This document shows, one piece after another, positions 8,143 through 15,644 of a DNA stretch of 42,483 bases. The stretch is from a virus, in the IMG/VR virus record IMGVR_UViG_3300007236_000010, positions 1-42,483 of that record; one strand, 5' to 3'. Numbering within the stretch: position 1 is the stretch's first letter; the number at the start of each line of letters is the position of its first letter. The translations under genes and the position numbers were made by a program. A model generated the notes under the pieces. It did not search any database. It was not told where the DNA came from and saw nothing but the letters and a program-made list of their open reading frames with translations.

Positions 8143-8541
8143 ATGGCAAATCCTTTTTCTCGTTTCGCTTCTGAATTAAGAAAAGGGTCGAAAGGAGTTC
8201 CAACCAAAATAGTTCCTTCATACCTAGATTTATTGGCTTCAAGAATACTAACTCAAGCAAAGAAAAATGCCCCTGTACGCACAGGTGCATTGCGAGCGAG
8301 TGGAAGAATAGAATTAACAGCAAATCCTACACAAAGGATTGTTTCTTTTGGTGGTCAAGGAACTATGGTTGACTATGCAAGATATGTTGAATTTGGCCGA
8401 TTTAGTTTTGCACCATATGACCCAATCCCATATCTCAGACCAGCGTTAATTTCAGTAATGAAAGATGCAAGAATAGATTTGAAAAAATCTTTAACAAAAT
8501 CACTAGATGAATTTGAAACAAATTATGGGGTATTGAAATGA
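8143..8541 (+). CDS. HK97 gp10-like head-tail joining or tail completion protein
   Basis: A 132-residue protein with the family pattern: KKNAPVRTGALRASGRIE, then VDYARYVEFG and PYLRPAL. In HK97-like viruses gp10-type proteins help terminate or join the tail at the neck. The gene follows the portal stop by 7 nt, with GGAG upstream, and its stop overlaps the next start (ATGA). Its position before the protease differs from the usual post-capsid position. Confidence 0.8.
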   Translation: MANPFSRFASELRKGSKGVPTKIVPSYLDLLASRILTQAKKNAPVRTGALRASGRIELTANPTQRIVSFGGQGTMVDYARYVEFGRFSFAPYDPIPYLRPALISVMKDARIDLKKSLTKSLDEFETNYGVLK

Positions 8542-10958
8542 CAGAACTCCAAACTAAGAAAACGCCAACAAGACAACAACTAACTCCACCAGCAGGTGTC
8601 AAAGCGGCCTGTAAAACAGGAATAAAAATGGTAGAAGAAGGAATGGGTGGAAGTGGATTAGAACCAGCCACAGTTAGGGAAGCAAGAGCAATTGTTAGGG
8701 GTACACCAATCACAGTTGCCAAAGCCAAAAAAATGGTTCGATGGTGGGGAAGAAATGCAAGGTTTTTGACTTACGATAAAGATTCACCAGCATGGGTTGC
8801 TGCATTACTTTGGGGTGGCCGAGCAGGGTTATCTTGGTCAAGAAAATTAAAGAGAACTTTTGATGCAGAAGATAAGGCTGCACAGGGTTCAGTTTCGTCA
8901 GGAGATTTTGTTTCTTGGACTACAAGAAAAGGAAGATATGTTGGAAAAGTTGAGAGAGTTCAAACATCAGGAAGTATCTCAGTTGCTACAAGTGAAGGTG
9001 GCTCAGAAAAAGTAGAAGTTTCATCTGATAATCAAGTAGCAATAGTTCGTGTATATGTGGATAATGAAGATAGCACTTTTTCACGTTCAAACAGAACTGT
9101 TCCTGTAAAAGTTTCAATGTTAAGAGTTCGACAAGAACCGAAAATAAAAGCATCTGCTGCTGTCAAAAAAACTCTCAAACAAAAAGCAGATGACCACAAT
9201 AAAAAAGTTGGAAATGCAAAATCTAAAAGAACAAATGTAAGAACACTTTCAGCCGTTTTTGATAGGGGAGTGGGGGCATACCAAACTAACCCTCAAAGTG
9301 TTCGCCCAACAGTCAATTCAGCAGAACAATGGGCGTATGCTAGGGTAAATTCATTTCTCTATGTTTTGAGGAATGGTAGATTCAGGGGTGGTAAGCACGA
9401 TACAGACTTGCTTCCAAGTGGTCATCCTCAATCATCTAAGAAAGAAGCGAATCCCTCAAGAACCATAACTTCTACAAGCGAAGATATGACTCACGAAATC
9501 TCGATAGATGATGCTACAATAGTTGGAGATAATGACTTTGAATCTAAGGCTGGAAAATCTATGCCTGTTGAGATTCATTACAGAATAATTACACCATTCA
9601 AAGTTGACAAAACAATTCAAGAAAAAGAATCAGATGATGTCAAGATTCGTGGTGCGGTTTATGTCGGTGGAGATGATATGCTAGACAGGCATGGAGAACT
9701 TGTTGATTCTAAGGCAATAATGGATGCGTGGGAGAAGTATTCCAAGAATCCTGTCATTCTATACAATCACTCAAAAACATACGGTGTAATAGGCCGTATG
9801 ACCGATGTTTCTATGGAAGAACAAGACGGTGTAAAAATGCCTATGGGAACTGCAATCATTGATGGTGGAGAAAAAGATATCACAAGAAAAATCAGAAAAG
9901 GAATGTTGAAGGCATTCTCAATCGGATTTATCGCTAAGGCAGCAGTAAAAGAATGTAAAGACGATGATAGTTGCTACATGAAGTTCACCGAAATTGATTG
10001 GGTCGAAACTTCGGTTGTAGATGTTCCAGCAAGTCCTGACGCACTTTTCTCAGTTCAGAAATCTGTAATGTTAGGTGTTGAGGCCAACATGGAAGATTGC
10101 GACTGTGGAGATGATTGCTGTGATGAAAAAGATGCAGAATCAAAAATTAAGAAATTAGATTTTGATACTACTGAAAAACACATAGTAAGAATCGAAGAAG
10201 ATGACCAATATATTACTGTCGTCTATGGTAAATCCGAAGAATGGGAAGGAATAGATGTTGATACAACAGATGCACCCGAAGAAGCGGGATATTATGATGA
10301 AGATGATGATAAAAAGATGATTTTCGATGTTTTAGCCAAATTAGATGCTATTGAGAGTCGTCTTGAATCAGACGAATCAGTTAATAGCCACTTGGAGTCA
10401 AGCAAGGGATTAATGAACTCCGAAGATATGGACATAATCACAGAAGATGCTGCTGCAACCGAAGAGGAATCAGTAGTTGTCGAGACTCCTGAATTAACAG
10501 AAGAAGTTGTTGAAACAACAGAAGAAATGATGGAAGAAAAATCCGTAGAAGAAGAGGTCGCAATGCCTTCTCCAAGAGAAGCATTAATTGATGTTGCATC
10601 TGCATTAAAGAGTATCATGGAGACTCTTGAGTCTATGCAAGAAAAATCACAAGAAGTTGTTGAAGAAGAAATTGACAATTCAGAAGATGAAATTACAAAT
10701 CTAAAGGCTGAAATTGCTGCACTTAAAGAAGAGAAAGCAGCAAGAGAAGCAGCAGAAAAACTTGAGGCAGAAGTAGCCAAGAGAGTAGAAGAAAGACTTG
10801 CAGAAGTTGGTGTTGAAGCAACTCCATCTCGCAAATCTATCCCAACTGTTTCAGAAAAGAAAACAGTAGCAAAAACATTCGACCCACAACCAAATGTGAG
10901 TAAGGGCATGAACGGATTAGCAGTATGGCTAGAATCCAATATTGCACATAGGAACTAA
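8538..10958 (+). CDS. HK97-type prohead maturation protease with N-terminal accessory and C-terminal scaffold-like domains
   Basis: An 806-residue multi-domain protein. At about 12-100 lies a phage module PPAGVKAACK...GLEPATVREA...WGGRAGLSW, often seen beside proteases. At about 110-160 is a small SH3-like unit (GDFVSWTTRKGRYVGKVERV), which resembles DUF2945. The U35-type protease follows at about 355-505, with catalytic His411 (YNHSK) and Ser461 (AFSIGF) and the ETSVVDVPA strand. After residue 520 it becomes strongly acidic and then coiled coil (EITNLKAEIAALKEEKAAREAAEK), as expected of a scaffold cleaved off during maturation. It lies directly before the capsid gene. A palindrome copy lies at 10076-10089. 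Confidence 0.87.
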   Translation: MTELQTKKTPTRQQLTPPAGVKAACKTGIKMVEEGMGGSGLEPATVREARAIVRGTPITVAKAKKMVRWWGRNARFLTYDKDSPAWVAALLWGGRAGLSWSRKLKRTFDAEDKAAQGSVSSGDFVSWTTRKGRYVGKVERVQTSGSISVATSEGGSEKVEVSSDNQVAIVRVYVDNEDSTFSRSNRTVPVKVSMLRVRQEPKIKASAAVKKTLKQKADDHNKKVGNAKSKRTNVRTLSAVFDRGVGAYQTNPQSVRPTVNSAEQWAYARVNSFLYVLRNGRFRGGKHDTDLLPSGHPQSSKKEANPSRTITSTSEDMTHEISIDDATIVGDNDFESKAGKSMPVEIHYRIITPFKVDKTIQEKESDDVKIRGAVYVGGDDMLDRHGELVDSKAIMDAWEKYSKNPVILYNHSKTYGVIGRMTDVSMEEQDGVKMPMGTAIIDGGEKDITRKIRKGMLKAFSIGFIAKAAVKECKDDDSCYMKFTEIDWVETSVVDVPASPDALFSVQKSVMLGVEANMEDCDCGDDCCDEKDAESKIKKLDFDTTEKHIVRIEEDDQYITVVYGKSEEWEGIDVDTTDAPEEAGYYDEDDDKKMIFDVLAKLDAIESRLESDESVNSHLESSKGLMNSEDMDIITEDAAATEEESVVVETPELTEEVVETTEEMMEEKSVEEEVAMPSPREALIDVASALKSIMETLESMQEKSQEVVEEEIDNSEDEITNLKAEIAALKEEKAAREAAEKLEAEVAKRVEERLAEVGVEATPSRKSIPTVSEKKTVAKTFDPQPNVSKGMNGLAVWLESNIAHRN

Positions 10959-11002
10959 GGAAGAGGGTCAAACAGAGAAAAAATCAAACTGAGGAATATA
11001 AA

Positions 11003-12058
11003 ATGTCAGAAGAAATAGAGTTTAATGATGTAGTAGAAAGAGTGAAAGATGCACTTGCTGGCAATACAGCAGGGTCAGGGGCAACAATGTTGCCTACTGA
11101 AACAGCAGACGAAATTATTGCGATAGTGTATGAAAGAAATTTCATGCGTGGATTATTCCCAGCACTTCCAATGTCTCGCAGAACTGTAAACGTACCAAGC
11201 CTAACAGGTTCAGTTGCGTTCCACCAACAAACACTTGCAGATACAACATCAGGAACAGCACAAGCAGAATCATCTCAGACAACTGCTGAATTGACTATGA
11301 CTCTAAAAACCATGATTGCTAACGTGCCTGTTGGAAACTATCTAATCGCATACGGTGTTGAAGGTTTACTATCCGTTCTTCGTGATGATATCGCATCCCG
11401 TCTTGCATACAATGAGCAATCACTTTTACTAAACGGTGATACTGAAACAGGAAGTGCATATGCAGACAACATTAACGGTATCTATAACGCATCAACCAAC
11501 CCAACAGGTGTTGACGCTGATGACAACGATTACCTACTAATGTTCGATGGTCTAAGAAAGTCTGCTGGAAAATCAGTTCTAGTAAGCGGAACTTTCGCAT
11601 TATCGCACATTCGTGAAGCAATTAACGAACTTGGTGTTTACGCTGAAAACCGTGATGACCTTGCTTTGATAGTTCCTAGGAATCTTGAGGTTCAACTGCT
11701 CGGCTTAGAGCAACTACAAACGCTCGATAAATATGGAAGCGGTGCTACAATCTTAACAGGAGAAATCGGTAAGATTTACGGTATCTCAGTATTCGCAACA
11801 TCTGCCCTTGCTACTAACTTAGGATGGGATGGAACTTTCGATGCTACTGCTGCTGTTGCTAACAAAACAACTGCACTTCTTGTTCACAAGAGAAGTCCTT
11901 TGATTGGAAACCCAACTGTTGCTGACAGAAGATTTAGCATAGACTTCCACGATGAGCCAACAAAAGACAGATTCGTTTTGATTCCACGACAAGACATTGC
12001 TTTCGGTGTTCGATACGCAGACGCATTAGTTAGATTTAACGGAATCAACATAGTCTGA
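11003..12058 (+). CDS. Major capsid protein, HK97 fold
   Basis: A 351-residue protein placed right after the protease. It shows the usual capsid layout: a short helical N-terminus, then MLPTETADEIIAIVYERNFMRGLF, a beta-rich SLTGSVAFHQQ, the AYNEQSLLLNGD spine-helix region, and the C-terminal RFVLIPRQDIAFGVRYADALVRF strand. It has no long N-terminal delta domain, in line with scaffold supplied by the protease fusion. The ribosome binding site is GAGG about 9 nt before ATG 11003. GC-ending codons (TAC, AAC, CTA) seem more frequent here than in its neighbours, as expected of a highly expressed gene. Confidence 0.88.
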   Translation: MSEEIEFNDVVERVKDALAGNTAGSGATMLPTETADEIIAIVYERNFMRGLFPALPMSRRTVNVPSLTGSVAFHQQTLADTTSGTAQAESSQTTAELTMTLKTMIANVPVGNYLIAYGVEGLLSVLRDDIASRLAYNEQSLLLNGDTETGSAYADNINGIYNASTNPTGVDADDNDYLLMFDGLRKSAGKSVLVSGTFALSHIREAINELGVYAENRDDLALIVPRNLEVQLLGLEQLQTLDKYGSGATILTGEIGKIYGISVFATSALATNLGWDGTFDATAAVANKTTALLVHKRSPLIGNPTVADRRFSIDFHDEPTKDRFVLIPRQDIAFGVRYADALVRFNGINIV

Positions 12059-12077
12059 GACTGTTGAAACAAACCTT

Positions 12078-12118
12078 GCCTGATGGCTTAGTTTGGCGGC
12101 TACAAATAGCCGTCAGGC
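12078..12118 (+). ncRNA. Nested stem-loop after the capsid gene
   Basis: GCCTGA (12078-12083) pairs with TCAGGC (12113-12118). Inside, CGGCTA (12097-12102) pairs perfectly with TAGCCG (12107-12112) around CAAA. It lies 20 nt past the capsid stop in a 170-nt gap and is not followed by a T-run, so an mRNA 3'-stabilising or processing structure fits better than a terminator. Confidence 0.45.
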
Positions 12119-12228
12119 TAAGTCCTTTAGCATCGGTGATAAACCATAACGGATTAGACCTAGAGTATGATTCTCTTGGGCTATACTTTTGGTCAATTAA
12201 TAATAGAAGAAAATGAGGGGTATTACTA

Positions 12229-12906
12229 ATGTCAGTCGGCTGGACTATGGGGCAGTTGATTGTAGATGAAAGTGCTACTTCTGCGATTGATTATTGTACA
12301 GTAGCAGATGTTGAAGCATATACAGGAGTTGACTTCTCAGAAGGTATTGGTGCTACCGAAGCACAGATTGCTACAATGATTTCAAATGCATCAAGATTAG
12401 TAGATGCTTATGCTGGTGTTCAGGTCGCTGGAACAGTCGGAGTTACAGAATATTTTGACGTGAATGAATATACAAAACACATCGTCTTGGGTGTAAGACC
12501 TGTTGCTTCAATTACCAACATTTATTCAGTTGATGATAATGGAGTTGAAACGGCTTTAGTGCAGGGTAGAGTCAGAAATACGGATGAATATTGGCTACAT
12601 GATAAAGAGGCTGGAATTGTAAGATTTATGGGGAAATTTACAGAAGATGGAATGGTTGCTTTGAAGGCCGAATATATTGCTGGAACAGCAACACCAACAA
12701 TAGAAGCAAAGATGGCTACAATTATGATGGTATCACGAAATGCAGCACGTTCTGCATTGAATGATGAGAACTGCATGGATAGAGTAAAAGAGATGTGGTC
12801 GAGACTTCTGAAATCATCAGAATCAGATATGAAAGATATGTTAGAATTAGTCAAAAAACATTCTAAGATTGCAGTTGCTACTTTTGGTTTGGAAGGTAAC
12901 TATTGA
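12229..12906 (+). CDS. Head-tail connector (gp6-like adaptor)
   Basis: A 225-residue protein with the connector pattern: DYCTVADVEAYTGVDF, then ATEAQIATMISNASRLVDAYAG, and a beta-hairpin centre (IVLGVRPVASITNIYSVDDNG). Such adaptors form a ring below the portal. Either a TATA-like AATTAATAAT centred near 12201, 28 nt before ATG 12229, or a GAGGGG stretch can drive it. The location after the capsid gene agrees. Confidence 0.78.
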   Translation: MSVGWTMGQLIVDESATSAIDYCTVADVEAYTGVDFSEGIGATEAQIATMISNASRLVDAYAGVQVAGTVGVTEYFDVNEYTKHIVLGVRPVASITNIYSVDDNGVETALVQGRVRNTDEYWLHDKEAGIVRFMGKFTEDGMVALKAEYIAGTATPTIEAKMATIMMVSRNAARSALNDENCMDRVKEMWSRLLKSSESDMKDMLELVKKHSKIAVATFGLEGNY

Positions 12907-12916
12907 GGGAAATAAT

Positions 12917-13432
12917 ATGTCAATTTCAGACACAGGAATTCCAGCAATAGACCCACATACAATGTTGTCAAGTTTAATCACTACAAACATGACTTCTCCT
13001 GATGGAGTTTGGACTCCAATTGTGAATAGTGGATGGCTTGAATTCAAACGTCAAAAAACATACCAAATCTCAATCGTTCCACTATATACAGATTCAGACG
13101 CATTCAATCTTACAGGTGGTGCTTCGTCAACACAACCAAGAATATCAACAGGATATTATACCATAGTTTTGTATGCACCAACAAGAGCAAAGTTATGGTC
13201 TTTATTTCAGAAATTAATGCTAGTTTTGAACGATGAAACTTTGACTTCTCCACAATCAGGAAGTGGAATGTCAGGAGTTGATGGAAGTGATTATCATTTT
13301 GTCCGAGTAGTTAGGTCAGAAGATGCTAAAACAATTGAGTTCAAAGATTCATTATGTGGTATAGATATTGACAAAACTGATGTTACAGGATATAGAGCAG
13401 AAATCACGGTTTCATGCCGATGGAATGAATAA
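12917..13432 (+). CDS. Tail terminator or tail completion protein candidate
   Basis: A 171-residue protein starting MSISDTGIPAIDPHTMLS. ATG 12917 is chosen over earlier in-frame codons because GAGGGA lies 7 nt upstream and it follows the previous stop by 10 nt. The alternating strand-helix pattern with a central GYYTIVLYAPTRAKLWSLFQKL and C-terminal EITVSCRW fits the small alpha/beta tail terminator type. No family motif is decisive, so the call rests largely on position between connector and tail genes. Confidence 0.55.
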   Translation: MSISDTGIPAIDPHTMLSSLITTNMTSPDGVWTPIVNSGWLEFKRQKTYQISIVPLYTDSDAFNLTGGASSTQPRISTGYYTIVLYAPTRAKLWSLFQKLMLVLNDETLTSPQSGSGMSGVDGSDYHFVRVVRSEDAKTIEFKDSLCGIDIDKTDVTGYRAEITVSCRWNE

Positions 13433-13474
13433 ATACCGATTCCTTGAATAACCGGAAATCAACGGTCAAGTAAT

Positions 13475-13840
13475 ATGGCTCTCATAGATTTGAAGAAAGC
13501 AGAACTAATCGCTCTTTGTGAAGAAAACGATTTAGATACAGAAGGAACAAAGGCAGAACTAGCAGAAAGACTAGGTGCAGTATTATCTTGGGATGATGTA
13601 GTTGAAGAAGTAGTTGAAGAAGTAGTTGAAGAAGTAGTTGAAGAAGTAGTTGAAGAAGTAGTTGAAGAAGATGAAGATATTGAAGTTTACATCAACAATG
13701 TATTCAAAAAATATCTCAAAAGAGATGCAACTGTCAATGAGTTAAATCATTACAGAAAAGCATTGACATTCCATTGTAATTTAACAAAAGAAAACTTCGT
13801 TTTTGGAATCAAAAACTCAGACGAAGCACGTTCATTGTAA
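13475..13840 (+). CDS. SAP-domain protein with acidic VVEE repeats and DUF4214-like tail
   Basis: A 121-residue protein with an N-terminal SAP motif (LKKAELIALCEENDLDTEGTKAELAERL, about 5-32), then six perfect VVEE repeats (42-65). The helical C-terminus YINNVFKKYLKRDATVNELNHYRKAL resembles DUF4214 repeats. The SAP part resembles that of the membrane-anchored protein at 5007. A TATA-like TTGAATAACC centred near 13448 is 27 nt before the ATG. A role linking DNA and virion assembly is possible but unproven. Confidence 0.68.
   Translation: MALIDLKKAELIALCEENDLDTEGTKAELAERLGAVLSWDDVVEEVVEEVVEEVVEEVVEEVVEEDEDIEVYINNVFKKYLKRDATVNELNHYRKALTFHCNLTKENFVFGIKNSDEARSL
13598..13669 (+). repeat. Six tandem 12-bp repeats (GTAGTTGAAGAA)
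   Basis: Six identical in-frame units encode VVEE. Perfect identity at synonymous sites points to recent expansion by slippage or recombination. A second, differently coded VVEE array is in the ssDNA-binding protein gene at 34785-34844. Confidence 0.95.
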
Positions 13841-13922
13841 ATATGATAAATATTGGTTTTTTATCGAAAAAATATTTTGTTAATCATAACTATCAATAAC
13901 AGCAAACTGACAGGTTCGTTTC

Positions 13923-14303
13923 ATTCCTTACAAAGACGCATCGAAAAGAGCAGCCTACAATCGTAGGTATCAGAAGAAAAGATATGCTAAAAGGAAGGCA
14001 TCATACTTACACAATAAGAAGGTCAGAAGAGAACAAATGAAGGAATGGTTCAAGTCATTAAAACACACGCTGAAATGTGCTGATTGTAATATCTCAGGTT
14101 ATCCTCATTCTTGGATTTTAGATTTCCATCATTTAGATTCTTCTGAGAAGTTTTCAATGGTTTCAAAAATGGTTCACGATGGATATGGAAAAGAAAAGAT
14201 TCTAGCAGAAATTGAGAAGTGTGTTGTTTTGTGTTCAAATTGTCATCGGATTAGACATATCGAGGATGTTGAACTCAACACACGGCTCAAGTCAAAAAAG
14301 TGA
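13923..14303 (+). CDS. HNH endonuclease, probably with an ATT start codon
   Basis: A 126-residue HNH protein. CADC (about 56-59), the central LDFHHLD and CSNCHRIRH form the zinc-bound HNH nuclease site. The only in-frame ATG (14037) would remove a basic N-terminal part, PYKDASKRAAYNRRYQKKR, typical of phage HNH proteins that begin MPYKD. In that exact place the codon is ATT (13923). A TATA-like TATCAATAAC (13891-13900) lies 28 nt before it. No in-frame ATG, GTG or TTG exists between the stop at 13908 and 14037. Its role may be packaging support or homing. A palindrome copy is at 14267-14280. Confidence 0.72.
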   Translation: MPYKDASKRAAYNRRYQKKRYAKRKASYLHNKKVRREQMKEWFKSLKHTLKCADCNISGYPHSWILDFHHLDSSEKFSMVSKMVHDGYGKEKILAEIEKCVVLCSNCHRIRHIEDVELNTRLKSKK

Positions 14304-14377
14304 TTTTGATATCAAAAAACATTGATATTTGGGATATATTGATAAGGGGAAAGCCTACGGTGGCTCATTTATGAGCC
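14304..14377 (+). promoter_or_regulatory. Conserved operator-promoter-start hairpin element, copy 1
   Basis: A perfect palindrome TTTTGATATCAAAA (14304-14317), then CATTGATATT. At exactly 34 nt from the first base comes ATTGATAAGGGGAAAGCC (14338-14355), and then the hairpin GGCTCAT-TT-ATGAGCC (14362-14377), whose second arm begins with start codon 14371. The same layout occurs at 30141-30215 (-) and 40630-40704 (+). Confidence 0.8.
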
Positions 14378-14790
14378 ACATGAGCCAACCAACAAACCGA
14401 CCAAACCTATCAGTCCACGCTTTACAAAGAGTTGATGAAAGATTAATTGGAGAAGAAGCACAAAAAGTAATTTCAGCAGTTAGAAAAGCATCTGCAAAGT
14501 ATGGAACAAAATCAGTAGGAATTATTGCACATGACTTAGGCTCACAAAGAGGCCAAGCATGGGGCAATACCAGCAACGGAGATTTAGTAGTTGTAATCGT
14601 AAGAAATGGTCAAGTGAAAACTGTTTACCTACGAAGGGCAACACAAACATTCGACCTTTCAGTTTCACGTACAGATGTATTAGTTGATATGACAGGAAGA
14701 GTTCTCTCAGCACCATTGAGAAACAATCCATCAGCAGGTCGAAGAGGAAGCAGAAATGCACCAAGAGATATCTTTGCTAACAGGAGATGA
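14371..14790 (+). CDS. Accessory protein, DUF4258-like or RNase-toxin-like fold candidate
   Basis: A 139-residue protein (MSHMSQPTNRPNLSVHALQRVDERL...). The His and Arg in SVHALQRVDERL and later NGQVKTVYLRRATQTF recall the compact H...R...R layout of DUF4258 or BECR-fold RNases, so an RNase or toxin-like role is possible. This is motif-level only. ATG 14371 is set by the promoter at 14338 (29 nt from its centre) and by the hairpin over the start codon; the longer in-frame start would lie within the promoter. Its stop overlaps the next ORF (ATGA). It is one of three genes with the conserved regulatory element. Confidence 0.6.
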   Translation: MSHMSQPTNRPNLSVHALQRVDERLIGEEAQKVISAVRKASAKYGTKSVGIIAHDLGSQRGQAWGNTSNGDLVVVIVRNGQVKTVYLRRATQTFDLSVSRTDVLVDMTGRVLSAPLRNNPSAGRRGSRNAPRDIFANRR

Positions 14791-14795
14791 AAAAA

Positions 14796-15608
14796 ATGAC
14801 AAATGTAAAACCAAAAATGCAAGTAACAAAAAACGATGAATACCCACGCCATGACGGAAATAAACCCAAGACAATTTCTGCTGTAAGAAAAGTAAAATGC
14901 AGCAGATGTGGTGGGGGCGGTAGAATGCCTTTCAGAATTGACGGTGGTAGATGTTGGGGATGCTTCTCATCAGGAACAGTAAACAACTCATATCGAAAGT
15001 GGATTTTTCCTCAAACATGGAATGGAAAAGATTGCACCCAATGGCTTCTTGAGCGTCAAGCAAATCTTGACGAAAAAAGAGCGAAGAAACAAGCAGAAAT
15101 TAAAGCAAAAACAATGACTAGAGTATTACACGCTAGAAAAATAAATGATGACAAATTAGTAGATTTAATTGGCTTAACTGTTGAGGAACTTTCTTCTGAA
15201 TTATCTTGGAATAATTTTGTTACAGATGTATGTGCTAAAGCAAATAATTTCCAACTAACACAGGGTCAACTCAATGCTCTTGCTAAATCATACCGAAAGC
15301 ATACAGATAGACAACAACAGAAGCAAGCAAAAATAGATTCTATGGTAGAAGTACCAACAGGTAGAAACGACATCACAGGAACTATTGTTAGTGTTAAAAT
15401 TGCTGAAACAGAGTTTGGTACAACTGCAAAGATGTTGGTAGAAGTAGATGGATTCAAAATCTTCGGTTCTGTTCCGAAATCTATTTGGATAAATGAAGAA
15501 AGCCTAAGAGAATTAGTTGGCAAAACTGTTCAATTTTCAGCAACATTACAACCTAAAGAATTAGGATTTGGATTCTTTAGCAGACCTACCAAAGCAAAAT
15601 TAATTTGA
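14796..15608 (+). CDS. Zinc-ribbon and OB-fold protein, nucleic-acid-binding candidate
   Basis: A 270-residue protein with a DnaJ-like ribbon near the N-terminus (KCSRCGGGG...CWGCFSSG), a helical middle containing LTQGQLNALAKSYRK, and a C-terminal OB-like domain (ITGTIVSVKIAETEFGTTAKMLVEVDGF...FFSRPTKAKL). Similar zinc plus helical plus OB proteins occur in many tailed viruses without a known role. GGAG at 14783-14786 suits ATG 14796 (9-nt gap). ATG 14787, overlapping the previous stop, would add three residues. Confidence 0.7.
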   Translation: MTNVKPKMQVTKNDEYPRHDGNKPKTISAVRKVKCSRCGGGGRMPFRIDGGRCWGCFSSGTVNNSYRKWIFPQTWNGKDCTQWLLERQANLDEKRAKKQAEIKAKTMTRVLHARKINDDKLVDLIGLTVEELSSELSWNNFVTDVCAKANNFQLTQGQLNALAKSYRKHTDRQQQKQAKIDSMVEVPTGRNDITGTIVSVKIAETEFGTTAKMLVEVDGFKIFGSVPKSIWINEESLRELVGKTVQFSATLQPKELGFGFFSRPTKAKLI

Positions 15609-15612
15609 GTCC

Positions 15613-15628
15613 ATTCATAACGGTGGGA
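15613..15628 (+). promoter_or_regulatory. Class I promoter (ATTCATAACGGTGGGA)
   Basis: The TATA-like ATTCATAAC is followed directly by GGTGGGA. It is centred about 29 nt before ATG 15645, so the mRNA is probably leaderless. One of nine copies. Confidence 0.7.
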
Positions 15629-15644
15629 TTTCCCATCATTTTCT

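Noticed and set aside
7817-8323. Minus-strand open frame of 168 codons under the portal and gp10-like genes
   Set aside because: It spans two well-supported + strand genes including the MuF motif, and has no start signals or motifs.
10292-10939. Long minus-strand open frame of 215 codons under the protease gene
   Set aside because: It is Ser/Thr-rich low-complexity sequence, exactly what the antisense of an acidic Glu/Ala coiled coil gives. It has no promoter or ribosome binding site.
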